Positions 52,301-64,000 of a DNA stretch of 64,000 nucleotides are shown here, one piece after another. Location of the stretch: NCBI RefSeq assembly GCF_000972845.2, contig NC_040018.1:13985157-14049156 (forward strand), read 5' to 3'. Below the pieces are notes generated by a model, which did no database searches, was not told the origin of the DNA, and was given only the letters and a program-made list of their open reading frames with translations. The number at the start of each line of letters is the position of its first letter. Positions within the stretch are counted from its first letter, which is position 1. The position numbers and the translations under genes were made by a program. The stretch comes from Larimichthys crocea. Taxonomy: Eukaryota > Chordata > Actinopteri > Sciaenidae.

Positions 52301-55300
52301 ACTGGATGTCCAGCTGCAGGGTGAAGAAAGGCTGCAGAGTGGCTGACTCTTTAGAGTTTTGTTGATACACCACCGATCTGACAAAAAAACAAGACCACCA
52401 GATTAGATATTAGAAGATACAAGAAAGATTTCAATACCAAAATAAATATTTCCATAAAAAACTTCCATCAACATTGGAATCAAATGACCGGCCAGACTTT
52501 TCTAAATTATTCTAAGTTCATTCTGAGTGAAACATCTGACCTGGAAGATTTTAAACAAAAAACATGCTACAGGGGTTAAACTGGAAAAATAACTTTCAAA
52601 TTGTAACAGTGATTCAGACCAATTACACAGAATAGTGCCTAAAAACATCATGGTTATAGCCAACCTCAGTAGGCGTACATGCCACATTGTAAACATACAC
52701 TCCTATATTCCATTTCTCTCGGGTTGCCATTTCTGAGAAAATAATCCTTTAAAGGACACTGTGCAACCAGTGTAGACCTGGAGTGTGCCAGACCAGAACC
52801 TTCTAGAACATATTATTTAGGCAGACTACACCCGCACAGGTTCTTAACTTTCCAATTTGTCTGAAAGTTAAGACCTTTGTTTGTGAATGTGTGCCCCACG
52901 TCTTGCTGTCGAGACTTTTGACCACAATCAGCCCACGGTGGCTTGGCTGATACTCTGAAGGACTGTGGAGCTGGTTGGATAGAAGCTGGAGATGGCTAGT
53001 GGCACACCACCATTAACAGAGGTCTTAAAACTTTTCATCAGAAGCTGCGCGGCATGGTTGAAAATGGTACAATTATCTCTCAAGGTTGGTGTTTAACTGC
53101 GAAGAGATGCCATAACCAATAAGCCATTTTTACCTTTCTAAGAAATAACGCATTAGGCACAAAAAATGTGTCTAAGATCACCGGCCATCAGAATTTCTTC
53201 CCAAACACAGGGCTCATTATTTTTGCTTCACGGAAAAATGTATTTCTGAAATATCTGATCTGTCAACGTACCTGATGTGCCCACCAAATATATCAGTGAT
53301 GGGTGTGCGGACAAAGTCTGCTTGGCGAGTGATGGAAGTCTTGTTTCTGGGGCCAACTTGCTCCCACTCATCCTCACTACCTTCTTCGTCCTTATCAGCA
53401 ACGTCTTCCTCCACACCTGGCTGGGACTCTGGCCCGTTGGGCGTTGGAGCTTCTGTTAAAAAAAACATGAAAGAAAACCACTTTAGAAGAAGTCAAAAGC
53501 TCAAAGTACTTCAAATGACACTGAAGTAAAAATGAGCCAATTTACAAGTTGCAGGAAATTCACTAGAATTCCAACTTCGATGACCAAATGACAGAAGTCT
53601 GAACTGAAGTTGAAACTGATTTGTGTGGTGAAATGCATATTTACTGTAGTTTGAGACACTCTCCACTGTTGAAAAATGTTAAGTTTGTCAGGTCACACCT
53701 GCTTTTTTTTTTGTAATGGCATCCATCAGTTCAATATGTAATGCATTGCTTGTCATGTTACTGAGCTGGTCGGTGATATTTTTATTTAATTTAAATCTGA
53801 ACAACAAGCACAGAAACCTCACAAACTTGCCAACAGATGCTTCACCTGCTTTGGTGTAGTTTGAATATACAGAACAAAATGATGATCTTATCTGTCTGGT
53901 GACATGCTTTAATACACTGGAAGTTGTAAAAAGATGCTTACTCTCTTCCTGAGGTGAGATTAATTTTTTCAAAGCCAGCATCTCCTCATGCAATCCGTTA
54001 AGAGTGAAGCCAAGATACTCCTCCGCATCCTCTTGTCGGCCCTGTGAGTGAGGCACCAGTACATCAGCACCAATTAAAAACACTATCAAGAACACTTAGT
54101 CTCAAATAAAACTAGTGTGCGCACATTACAAAAGTCGATCAGTCATTCACTGAGGTAAACATTTGGGGAAGTGAGACAGGATGAGCTTAAACCTCATTAA
54201 ATATCCAAAGATAACCAGAGTATTTGAGTAATTTCCTTCATTAAAACTGATTTAGAACTGACTCAGCATGTATAATGCACATAACCGCCTTTATTCAGGT
54301 GAACTGTAAAATTCTGAACATTCCCTTTTAAGCACTGCATGTTCTAGATGACTATTCAAAGAGTGTAATAAAAATAAAAAAACACCTTGTTGCATTACAA
54401 TGAATATTCAGCAGCATCGCTTACCTTCTCAGAGAGACTTGACTTGATGAGAGTGAGGAGTCTATAAATGTAGGTCGGTTCAAAGGGGACACCGGGCCGA
54501 ATGTCTTTCATGGCCTTGTCACCAACAGCTGTGGACACAAATCCTACGTCAGTGATGATGACAGGAAACAATACCCAACATCTTTCGAGGTTCTGTCGAT
54601 CATCTCACCTTGCTGTTTGGCTTTAGATGGCACGGGCATGTTGTTGAACTCATTCACCAGCCGTACACTATCAGGAGAATAAATAATAATGAGAATAAAT
54701 GTGACATCTCTGAGTGCAAACACGTTTCAGCAACTTGTTATCAGCTTGCAGAAATGCTACTTACAAGTTGTCTAACATGGGTGTGGAGGTACACGGTCTC
54801 TGCGTTTCATTGTGCAGAGGAATGGACTTCATCAGGTGATACATGGGAGGGCATGCGATCAGGGCCTGTAGGGTCTGAGTGTTTAGAGTCAGGGAGGAAA
54901 ACAGCATGTAGGAACTACTTTACGATGAGCTGCTTTAATGTTTCTAATGTTTACCCATGGATTAATAAGTTCTAATCTGTCATTCTGCAGCTTGTAAGAT
55001 GTCTATTGAATTCTTTGAAAGAGTCTCAATGTCATCACCAGTCTCTATAAAATGCCAACAAAAATAGTAGTCACCGAGGAGGAAATGACATTTTTCACTC
55101 ATACCACAGCAAGTGTCAGCCAGAGAAACAATTACATTACACAATGGCAAAGTCATTTTAAAAACACATACCGACTTCTTGCCTACGACTTGGCCTTTGT
55201 CCTACGACTTTGTCCTTTGTGGTATTTGGTTCAGCACCAACATAAGAGCTAGCTATGCTACCCAAACATGTACATGTGGAGATAGTGTTGAAGGGTTAAA

Positions 55301-58300
55301 AAAAGTTGCAGGTGCAAAAGGATACAGCGTTGATATAGCACCAGTTTCCCTTGTTGATCAGTCCTCTCGGCTGCAAAGACACTGGTTTATGTATCAACTT
55401 CACATTCTCAATAAGTTCTGGGGATTCAAACAAACACAACGTTCTTAAACAGGTTGCCCAATACAACTCCAACAAACAATGAAAACTCACAGCAGTATGA
55501 TTTTGTGAGCGCACACTTTCAGTCATGAACGCTCTGATATAGTGGTGAACATTATATAGCAGTTGATTTTCATTTTTTACAACACAAATGTTCCTTTCTC
55601 TATCCCTGTCACTTGTGACAAAAGCACAAGAGACGTGTGAATAGGAGTAAGAACTTGCTGTACCACGCCTAGGAAGGGAGACTGTCATTCAAAAACACAG
55701 CTCCCATGGTAACGTGGACATAGTTTTACACAATTGATTTATATAAGGCCAAGGATAACATATACACATCATGGTACACTCAACATTGTACTTATGTATG
55801 TAAATAATTTAAGAAAGACATTATCATAGACATTATCATAAGCCAATCACTGACTTCACTTTAACAAAGGAGAAATGGGCTCTCTTTAGAGCCGAGGTGT
55901 TTCCAGTTAATGTACATAGCTGTTAATTAAAACCTATTTATCATGCCTGTACTCGGCTTTGAGAAACTTATAAAACATATCCTAGGGTAATGTGGTTTTA
56001 GAGCAAAGAAGAATAAAGTATTTAAGCCGAAAAATGCCATTGGGTCATAATGACCCACAAAAACCTGAATTACTTCTCTAGTAGAAAGGTGCGGCATACT
56101 GATGCTGCAGACAGTACTGGGAACTCCATGTGGACTATGCAGAACTGAGCTGCTTTCTTGTCCATTATTCTGTACATCACTTTAAAACTGCTAGCTCCCC
56201 CATTTGTAATTTTTACACACCTGTGACCATCTTCCAGGTGTGCAAATACTCAGGTAGACTACATACTTGCTGCAACGCTGGGGATTACGCCACCTCAGTT
56301 TATATAGACTATACAAACAGCTGGTCTGTGGCTCCACGCTGGTTATGTGAAAGCAGGTTGGTCTCTTTCAAGTTTCACGTGGAGCTCTGTGGCGCTTAAC
56401 ACTGGAGCAGACTAAACACTATCAAACGATCACATTCAAATAAAACTGTTTAGGAACTAAAATGCACAGCACTCAGAACAGTGAGGACAAGTTTCCATCT
56501 GCCCGAAATCGCACTCGTCTTTAGACTTAGTATGTCTTACTACTCTCCTATAGGAAAAACAATTGAGATGACCCACCAATGTTTTTCAGGTTACGCAATT
56601 CTAGTGGTTCTCATTTTAAGATAACTGGTATTGACTGATAGCTGTCGAACTAAGGAAAGCGTCTACTCCAGATAAAATACAGTCAAAATGTTTTTCTGGT
56701 TCAAAAGCATGAATAAGTAACACACTGTTGCTGTAAAATCAAAACTTTGCATCTCAAATTACATCTGATAAATGCTGGGTACCTTAGAAGAGAGACTGTA
56801 TGCTGGAAATGTGCATGTTGTGTTTAAAGTGGAGATGAAAACCATCCCTGGTGTGTTCCCTTACACAGAGAACAACTGTACAACCACCCAAACATGTATA
56901 CAAACATGCGGCATGACCAGCTAATCTAAACAGACAGATGTCAAACAGAAAGCCTCATTGCAGACAAAACAACTTGCATGGAAAACACAGTTCAGAATGA
57001 CTTGGCACAACAAAACACTTAGCATCTTGTATCTGTTTGCAAGGTCTTAAATAAACGAAGCCGTCTCAAATCATATTCATTTGTGCTTGTGTGTTCACTT
57101 CAACTGACGTTTCAAGGAAAGACATTTTCCCTTCTTCTGGCTGAAATGAGGCGGTTTCCCATCAATGGATGCTAAAAGGTTGTTTTTTTCCTTTTTTAAA
57201 TCTCCCTTTGTTGGAGTTAAATGTCTGAAGTTATATATAAATTGCAGCTATGGCTATTCAATAATAAATTCATATTTCATGATATCTAAACCACACCTTG
57301 AAATAATGTTCCAGTAACCATGTCACAACAACGTAAAACATACATTTGCACACAACTTACCATGCGCGTCTATTAAGGTATCACACTTAAAAAGGGTATT
57401 AGCCTCTAAGATAACAGAATCCTTACAACATTTAAAGAAAACCAAAAAAAAAACAAAAACAAAAAAACAAACCCTTCTTTAGCTTTCTTTAGCTTTTCGT
57501 AGCCTACTATAATAGTAGGCACAAATGTGACTGATGACTTAATATGTGACAGCTATTCTGGATGTAGCACCACCATCTAGTGTTTGTTTCTTGAATTGCT
57601 TGAACATGAATGCAACATGTCTGTAACCTTTACCTGTAGCAAAGCGTTACTGGGAAATTTGAGGCACTCAAACTTAATATATGTATGAGTATTAGATGGA
57701 TAATCAGCAGCAGAGGATGAGGTAACGTCACATATCACTTCTACTCTTCTGAAACATCAAAAGTTTGAAAGCTGACACCCACATAAGAACACATGGAGTA
57801 AGAACAGTTCAGTCGTCTCAATACTGCCATCAAGTGGAGGGGGCATGCAGTTAGCAGCAATTCACTTTGAGCTGAAACAACATTAAACAACATCTGAGCA
57901 TCTTCATATAATACCTGCAAGTTTTGGGGCCATGGGATCCTCTGATACGTGGACAGGGCCATCTTTGACCTCCCCAACTTTCTCAGGCTGCTCTGGCGTA
58001 GCGAGGGAGGGAGAAACAACTTCCACAACATTCTTTACCTCCACAAAGGCCTGAGGGCCCCCAGGCAGAGGCTTGGAGTTGTGGAAGAGGCTAGCCCAAG
58101 ATTTGGGGAGGTTGGCAGCAGGCGCAGCTGGGATTGCAGGCGAATGGCCCTGCTCTGTCACTACCGGTTGGGCAGCAGAGTCTGGGGAGACCTGCTGAGC
58201 CTGCTCCCCACTCTCACAGTCTTCTTTGTGTCCATCTGCACTGACAGGAGTATCAGGCTCTGTTAGCCCATTGGCCACCCCACTGTCCGCCAGCTCCCTT

Positions 58301-61300
58301 CCCTCCAGTTCAGTAGTCATAATGGAAGTGGCGACAGAGAAGATGGCCACAGCAGCTGAAGGAGGAAGTGGTGATTTGGAGCAGGGGCTGTGTGGAGGAT
58401 CTGAAAGTTCTGGGCTCTGTGGAGCCAAATGATCTGGCTGCTGATCTGCAGTCCTTGGCCCCTCAGTCATCCCTCTGCTTTGAGAAGAGGATGAAGAGGA
58501 GGAAATTGCATTGTTGCCATCTGATAAAGAGGCAGCTCCACTTGTTAAGTCCAAAGAAGAGTCATCAGGGCTATCACAAGTCCTCTGATTGGCAGTGGAT
58601 GTGGGGGCAAACTTGGCCACTGCCACAGCAGCTGTTGATGCCGTTGTTGACACAGGCCCAGGGGTGGAAAGTTCAGCCCCTGACAATGCCTTACCGTCCA
58701 CATCTTCAGCATTGTGGTGTGGGCCACCGAGTGCATGTCCGTTCACCAGTGCTGTCACAGGCGTCCCATCTGCTGCATTGCTATTGCCAGTTGATGGGTC
58801 CAGGTAGTTGTAATACCCCGGCGGTCGCTTTTTCTTTTTCTTCCTCTCCCGCTGTCCCAGACTGCCAGGGAGTCCATCCATGTCCTGGCAGGCCTGGTGA
58901 TTGTCCATGGCTGAGGCCTCTGAATCAGGGCCATCCAGCGAGTTGAAGTGCGTTCCATCGGGTACATCAGCTGCTGGAGCGGCCGTCTGTTGGGCCTTCT
59001 GGGCTGACTGGCAGCCCAGGATGAACTCTGGAGCCTGGGGGTTGAGGGTGCTCGACACCTTGTATAAAGGATCGTTCATCCCAATAGGCTTGGAATCCAT
59101 CACCTCGTCAACGCCAAACTCAATGCGCTGATAGTCTTCTGCTGCAGACGACATTTCAATCAATTAGAAACAGTTTAGTTTGAAAAAGAAACAGCCTAAA
59201 ACAGATACTGTTGTATTCTATGCTCTGCTGCAGAGGTAAAATCCATATTTCTGAACAAGTACGCCATCACCCAAAAAGGGGTCATGAGAGCTCTGACAGG
59301 ATCAGACAAACCAATGAAAAAAAATTCCCACAGGACGCCTTTTGTTGCTCTAACAGCTACTGTTGTGTCAATGCTTAACTAAAACCACATTCCTTCTGGG
59401 CTCGTGTGAATCCCAGGAATGTTGCTAACACATCCAGAAATGAGGTAATTCAAGATTTAACATTTCCAATTAGACAGAGGAAGATAGTAAATTCTTGGGG
59501 CTGTTTCATTCCAGGTAGCAGCCAGCCATCAAATGGCCAGACAGAGAGCAGGTGGATCTGATAAATCTGAAATGATCTGGTAAAACAATCTTAAATCAAA
59601 GTTGTGAAAAGTCTAGTGGACAGTAGCCATTAAATATCTAGTTATTAATGGACCAGTGAATAATACTTACATATGAACAATTCCTATCTATTTTTAGATT
59701 TCAGAAGAATTAATTATTAAAATAAAAGTAAATATCATATTTAAATAAAAACTGTAGTAAACTACTTTTTACTGCTTGGGCTGTTACTCAGTTTGTAATT
59801 TAATTGTCCAAACTATCTGTTTTAATTAAGGTGTGTATAATTTGTCCATGTGTAATGGGGTGACACGGTCCCTTGACAACACCTTGATGGACAGACAGTA
59901 ACAAGGATCACTGGGTTCATTTTAACTCTTCACTATTAGAATTTCATCTAAAATCTTTTCATAAAAAGGCACTCTTACCCAGATTGAACTAAGTGATGCA
60001 ATATGAGAGAAAACAGATCGAGACAAATAACAGAAAACTAGAAGAGATAACAGGCCTACCTTACACATTCCTGCATGGCACTACCCACCTTCAAACAATA
60101 TTTTTTATAAATTGCCATATTCAAATATTTCCAACTGATTAAATTTTTATGGCTGTCATACATAACCATACAGTTTGTATTCTGATGGTGATTTTCTGGT
60201 GTGGCAATTTATCCCAAATATTATTTAAATTTTAGACTTAATAGTGAAATGTAGTTGGAATGAAGATAATGCATTTTTATCTCAAATGTTTGAGATATGC
60301 CAAAGGGGAAATGTTCTGAATACTTTCATACCTGCACATAATTGATGTACATCAACATGCACCATTTCTGAAAAACTTCCTTTTCCTTTTATAATATCAT
60401 TTGTGTCACTAATGTAGAACAATGTACACTGACAAACGTCATCAATACAAATAAATGTACTTCATTGTTTAGTTAGGATGTGTTGCATGGCAGCTTTAAA
60501 ATAGTACATTATGATGCAGTGATAGGCGCAAAGTGAGAAGGTGAACAAACAAAAGACATTAGTAAGTGCAAATCAGAAACTTCTTCCAAGAGGTTTTCAT
60601 CATGACACAGCTGACTGGTCACCCAAATGGACTAACTGATGTTCTGCAAGGGTTAAGTATGAAAATAGAGTTACTTCCTCTACTGGGATTAGAAGATCTT
60701 CTGTTAGTGTTACTGAAATCACACTTCATGACTGTGAAATGCATTCAAGCAGTAAAACCTTAGTCAGGCTAAATGTGTACACACGTTAGCAACCACATAA
60801 AACCTTTACTATGCCCTCAGATAAATAAGCTGTGATTGTTAAATCATACGAAAATGTAACCCAATTTTAATTCATCTCGTAGATCTGCAGTGGTGAAAAT
60901 GCATTATTTGCAAGAGAAGATAAGATACTTGACAGTATCTTGTGCATGCAAAGCTCTACAGATTTGACCAAAAGGCAAGAGAAAGAATACAGGCGCAAGG
61001 TTTAGAAAGCCACCAGTTTTTGAAACCTGGATTTTTACAGCAAACGTACAACAGCTATTCAAGCCACAGGGTGTCAGACTCCTCAACTCACCGCAAACCT
61101 GCAGTCCCATAGACTCCATAATATAAGGTACAGCAGGAGTGCAGTAACTTCCTAAATAATCAATACAAATCAAGGTAAGGCAAATGTCATGTGCAAACGG
61201 GTACCATTTCAAAGACAGGTGGCTGCTCTTACATTTTTTTCTTTTTTTTTTTATTGGTGGCTCAAAATTTAAAGAATGAAAATGGCTGGTGTATTCTTAA

Positions 61301-61739
61301 AATAATTAAATGGTCAATATCTACTGGGATTTTTCATCCATGCTTAACAATATACTGTATGTATAACTACATGCAAAAATAAAAATCACATGAAAAGCAG
61401 CTCCCTGCCAGGCAAGTCTGTTACATTATAAAGACCTGCTTTGAAAAACTACAGTGAGAGCATGAGAATAGTCAGCTCCTGAGAGACAGCAGGGTAAATC
61501 TAACATAGTTTCAAAAAGAAAAAATATATATAAATATGATAGGAATCAAGTGTATGTGAAATGTACATACCAGAAGACTGAGTGACGCACGGGACTTTGT
61601 CATTGAACGGAGGAAGCTGTGAGGAAACAAAAGGCAAAATTACAAGCCACCCTTAAAACACCACCAGTATTAAAGAATTACAGTTTTTTGACTGAATCTC
61701 CTAGTAAAGGTTTAACCATCATGGTCAAATATTTATAAC

Positions 61740-61772
<33 letters not shown>

Positions 61773-61870
61773 TTATATAAAATTGTAATCCAGCTTCTTA
61801 CCTCAACATAACATCGTGGAGTCACAAAAAATTGATTGATCTCATCAGGGCTGAATTCCCCGAAGATGTA
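49201..61870 (-). CDS. usp10: USP10 ubiquitin-specific protease (all but first coding exon)
   Basis: Cysteine deubiquitinase acting on p53, CFTR and other substrates; partner of G3BP in stress-granule control. Thirteen coding exons close in phase: 61870-61802, 61616-61571, 59141-57915, 55417-55326, 54874-54765, 54667-54609, 54528-54425, 54041-53942, 53452-53272, 52377-52212, 51464-51320, 49919-49854, 49388-49201 (TAG). They give 850 residues; human USP10 is 798 including about seven from the missing first exon. Landmarks: [15 protein letters not shown] (G3BP-binding region), [14 protein letters not shown] (PAM2-like), [14 protein letters not shown], and a USP domain with the catalytic Cys in GNWCYINA (55340-55338), the Cys-box end [32 protein letters not shown] and the catalytic His in GGHYTTD (49353-49351). 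The end RRVDLL is identical to human. The catalytic residues are intact, so an active enzyme is expected. Confidence 0.96.
49854..49919 (-). CDS. usp10: usp10 exon 13
   Basis: Encodes [20 protein letters not shown] ending FA. Acceptor tctcag, donor gca g|gtgcgt. Confidence 0.93.
51320..51464 (-). CDS. usp10: usp10 exon 12
   Basis: Encodes [20 protein letters not shown] and [32 protein letters not shown] is the USP family signature. Phase 1 at the donor. Confidence 0.96.
52212..52377 (-). CDS. usp10: usp10 exon 11
   Basis: Encodes [40 protein letters not shown] and [15 protein letters not shown], nearly identical to human. Phase 0 at the donor. Confidence 0.96.
53272..53452 (-). CDS. usp10: usp10 exon 10: acidic insert
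   Basis: An acidic loop with [20 protein letters not shown], then [19 protein letters not shown] and IFGGHIR. Ends phase 2. Confidence 0.95.
53942..54041 (-). CDS. usp10: usp10 exon 9
   Basis: Encodes [20 protein letters not shown], the QEDAxEF/Y box of USP enzymes, and [13 protein letters not shown]. Donor gag a|gtaagc, phase 1. Confidence 0.95.
54425..54528 (-). CDS. usp10: usp10 exon 8
   Basis: Encodes [20 protein letters not shown] and [15 protein letters not shown]. Phase 0 at the donor. Confidence 0.95.
54609..54667 (-). CDS. usp10: usp10 exon 7
   Basis: Encodes [19 protein letters not shown]. Acceptor gatag, donor caa g|gtgaga. Confidence 0.94.
54765..54874 (-). CDS. usp10: usp10 exon 6
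   Basis: Encodes [20 protein letters not shown] and [12 protein letters not shown]. Donor tt|gtaagt, phase 2. Confidence 0.95.
55326..55417 (-). CDS. usp10: usp10 exon 5: catalytic Cys box
   Basis: Encodes [20 protein letters not shown] and [10 protein letters not shown]. The catalytic Cys codon is 55340-55338. The donor gct|gtatcc is a poor match to consensus beyond GTA, but no other site keeps the NA|TLQAL junction. Confidence 0.93.
55418..57914 (-). other. usp10: usp10 intron 4
   Basis: About 2.5 kb with short poly-A and AAAAC tracts near 57445-57470. No exon or bounded repeat recognised. Confidence 0.7.
57915..59141 (-). CDS. usp10: usp10 exon 4: large disordered regulatory exon
   Basis: About 408 codons. 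It opens with [15 protein letters not shown] and the PAM2-like [14 protein letters not shown], then [21 protein letters not shown] long low-complexity region follows with an eight-residue SISSSSSS-like run. It closes with [15 protein letters not shown] and [11 protein letters not shown], both conserved with human. It is longer than the human exon; the extra length is in the Ala/Ser/Thr-rich middle. Overlapping plus-strand ORFs here are antisense shadows. Confidence 0.96.
59142..61570 (-). other. usp10: usp10 intron 3
   Basis: About 2.4 kb, AT-rich, with no additional exon or named repeat recognised. Confidence 0.7.
61571..61616 (-). CDS. usp10: usp10 exon 3
   Basis: Forty-six nt encoding [15 protein letters not shown], matching the human LPPYSGTVLCGTQA region. 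Donor tct g|gtatgt, phase 1. Confidence 0.9.
61738..61768. repeat. (TG)n microsatellite in usp10 intron 2
   Basis: About 15 TG units followed by a short TA run, about 30 bp from the donor of exon 2. Confidence 0.95.
61802..61870 (-). CDS. usp10: usp10 exon 2: G3BP-binding motif
   Basis: Twenty-three codons, [19 protein letters not shown] plus CYVE. The human equivalent has FGDF in this position; this copy reads ttc ggg gaa ttc, FGEF. Both ends are phase 0. The preceding exon (MALHSPQ in human) was not found and lies upstream, possibly outside the window. Confidence 0.94.
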
Positions 61871-64000
61871 CTGTGGAGGAAAAATAAATCAACAGAAAAT
61901 ATTAGTTTATAAGAAAGACATTATATATATTGTAAAATCAAAATGAAGAAATCCTTTAAAAAAAAAAATGTAAATCTTGAATTACCATAGAGGTCTTGAA
62001 ACTTGAGATCATGCATCAATATAAATAAAGCTCAAATCAGGGAAAAGTCTAATAATTTACAGAAAATGATAAGGCACTATCTTATTACTGGAGCGGATTC
62101 AAAAAGGCAGAGTCATTTGATATCTGGGTGCAAAGGAGGACCTATCAGAACCATCAACGCCCCGTCACGACTGAAACGCTAGCTTGTACAAAGGTAAAGC
62201 ACATCATGAGGTGATGAGTCATGCCGTGTAATACATAAACTATGAGCACAAATAGCTTGGATATGATTCCAGGAGGGGGGCTGTTTTTTGTTTAAGTTAA
62301 GTAGGTTTTTGACATGTCAACACAGATAACACAATTTAAAGTGCATGTGTGTGCTTGTAACACAGACAGACATGGATCCAGACAAACAAAGTGTTTGTTC
62401 ATTTGTCCTCCTTACGTCAGCTGGAAATCTGGAGCAGTAAATGGTCAATAATAAATGATAAATCACACAAAACATAAGTCACTTAACATAACCACATTTG
62501 TGGCTGACTGCATGCACAATGAACACTGCCCCGACACACTCACCAAAACTTTTGTTTGCAGAACAAACTGCTGTTTGCTCCACTATATTGTATTAGTCAT
62601 TTGTAATAGTTATTTTTATTATTATTTATTTATGGGAGGACAACCTGTATGGATCAAAGGGGTTTGATGACATATGTGTGTCGTGTTAAACCTGTTTTCT
62701 TTATTATTCAGACAAGGACAGATTGGTGACCTATATTCATGATTGATCACTTACCTGTGGCCAACAATGCAACAAACTAATTAGCTTGCAGGTTTTGACT
62801 CTCCTAGCGACTTCCCCCTCTCTACCATACGTATGGGCTTCAAATTCAGACTCAAGACTTAAACGCTAGTATCATCAGCCTCATCAACCTTAATTACTAG
62901 AGTACCAACAAATAAAAGAACAGACTGGCTCTGTAATTCATCGTAGGACCTACAAATGTGCAGTGCGAACAGGAGGATGAAGTACTGCTCTAGCTTCCTC
63001 TATCTTTTAATCCTATTTATTTAGTACAGTGTTTTTTTACTCAATATGAAGAGCAAAATCAACTGTAGCTACACCCCTGACAGATGATCCTTCAGGGAAA
63101 ACGGTGCACTGTGCCACGCAAGTGTCCACATGTGCATGCAAAACAAAAAGCAAAAGAGAAAAGGTGACATGAACTCACTAGCTATGCCGTTAATCCTCTC
63201 AGTACGACGTGAAAGGGGAGGCACAGAGAAAAGAAAGTGCAGCTCAAGCATATGTAACTCTTTGCAAACGAGGCCCCACGCGAGGGCCCACATTGCTGAA
63301 ATGGCACTACAAGCGACAAACAGCCAGCCATAATCCGACGGCCTTGGGATGGCTAATACAATCACAACAGAAAGAATGTCCCTTTGCTTCTTTCCGCAGG
63401 CATGCCACACATACCACGCTAAGCTTCCCTTGCTGTTGGTTTGGACTGAGGATTACAACAAATTAGCCATCTGTATGGATTTCGACACCGTTTAGTGACG
63501 ACACCACGCGCGCGCACAAAGATCAGGGGTATAGATAGGGTCAAGCATAACAAATGGGATGGACTGAAAAAGTATGAGAATATGATATGTATCATTTTTA
63601 TACAATTACCTACCATTTACAGACATTGTGACATCAGGTCCCAATCTCCCCTCTCGATGAGGACTGTCTTTACAGTTCACCAACTTGGATCACTTTCAGT
63701 TTTCAACGTGCTCAGTAAACACGTCTTACAAACTAACTTCGTTTCTTGTATAAACTGGTCACAACACCCCCCAAAATCAGACTGTAGCTTTAAAACAGTC
63801 TTTGTACTCTCACCATAACAGGGGGCACAGCCAGCACTACTGTGTTTGTTCTCTTAAATTGGTATGCAGAGTTATTAATGGACAACTTGGCTAAGCATGA
63901 AAATGCTGCAGCACCACTACAAATAAGGTCAGACTAGTTTTCAATGAATCCCTGGAGCCTGCCTGTGCCTTCATATTGCTGTGATGTAGTAATATACTAT
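61871..64000 (-). other. usp10: usp10 intron 1 (5' exon not found)
   Basis: Expected to be the first intron, because exon 2 opens at the codon after the human exon-1 peptide. A CpG-bearing patch at 63240-63310 and a gcgcgcgc run at 63508-63517 are the only promoter-like hints, and I cannot place an initiating ATG followed by a phase-0 donor. Confidence 0.45.

Noticed and set aside
58368..58946. 192-codon plus-strand ORF
   Set aside because: It is exactly antisense to the large usp10 exon 4 and its length is explained by the codon bias of the real gene on the other strand.
63069..63410. 113-codon minus-strand ORF as a possible usp10 first exon
   Set aside because: It does not encode the expected MALHSPQ-like peptide and no phase-0 donor follows an ATG at a suitable place.
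1..64000. CRISPR arrays, operons, toxin systems or viral genes
   Set aside because: The window is intron-rich vertebrate DNA. No direct-repeat/spacer array, clustered prokaryotic-style genes or retroviral coding region was seen; the only retroelement trace with clear ends is a non-coding solo LTR.

Overview
The window is vertebrate nuclear DNA, most likely from a percomorph-type ray-finned fish. The genes are split into many short GT-AG exons, the three recognisable products are vertebrate proteins, and the spacer DNA carries repeat types I associate with teleosts: tRNA-derived SINEs, short non-autonomous DNA transposons, a solo LTR, a Tc1-like relic and long (CA)n and (ATGT)n microsatellites. 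I see no prokaryotic, viral or CRISPR-like system. Three genes account for essentially all convincing coding sequence.

Region 1 (1-5300, + strand): the 3' half of an HNF4-family nuclear receptor gene, most likely hnf4b. Six exons encode the hinge, the whole ligand-binding domain with its AF-2 helix and a short F domain. The DNA-binding-domain exons must lie upstream of the window. Region 2 (5.3-26 kb): about 20 kb of intergenic DNA with no credible gene. It holds a solo LTR with a 5-bp target duplication, three copies of a TTAA-flanked MITE, a long palindrome, a further inverted-repeat element, two SINEs and paired microsatellites. Region 3 (26-41.2 kb, - strand): a complete crispld2 gene. 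It has a TATA promoter, a non-coding first exon with a short upstream ORF, 14 coding exons (520 aa: signal peptide, CAP domain, Pro/Lys-rich linker, two LCCL domains) and a probable 1.85-kb 3'UTR. Region 4 (41.2-48.3 kb): intergenic DNA with a SINE, a retroposon tail and a decayed Tc1/mariner fragment. Region 5 (48.3-64 kb, - strand): usp10, all coding exons except the very short first one. It contains the G3BP-binding segment, a PAM2-like segment, a 1.2-kb disordered exon and the split ubiquitin-specific-protease catalytic domain.

hnf4b and crispld2 are convergent, and usp10 lies upstream of crispld2 in the same orientation. The genes do not form a functional unit: HNF4 proteins are nuclear transcription factors, CRISPLD2 is a secreted glycoprotein and USP10 is a mostly cytoplasmic deubiquitinase. 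The arrangement is simple linkage. Exon boundaries were placed by hand from splice signals, reading phase and remembered family sequences. All phases close and both minus-strand genes read without internal stops. I found no undescribed biological system. The most interesting points are sequence-level details: a D-to-E change in the USP10 G3BP-binding motif, a lineage-specific CRISPLD2 linker, a divergent HNF4 paralogue with a short tail, and well-preserved transposon signatures.
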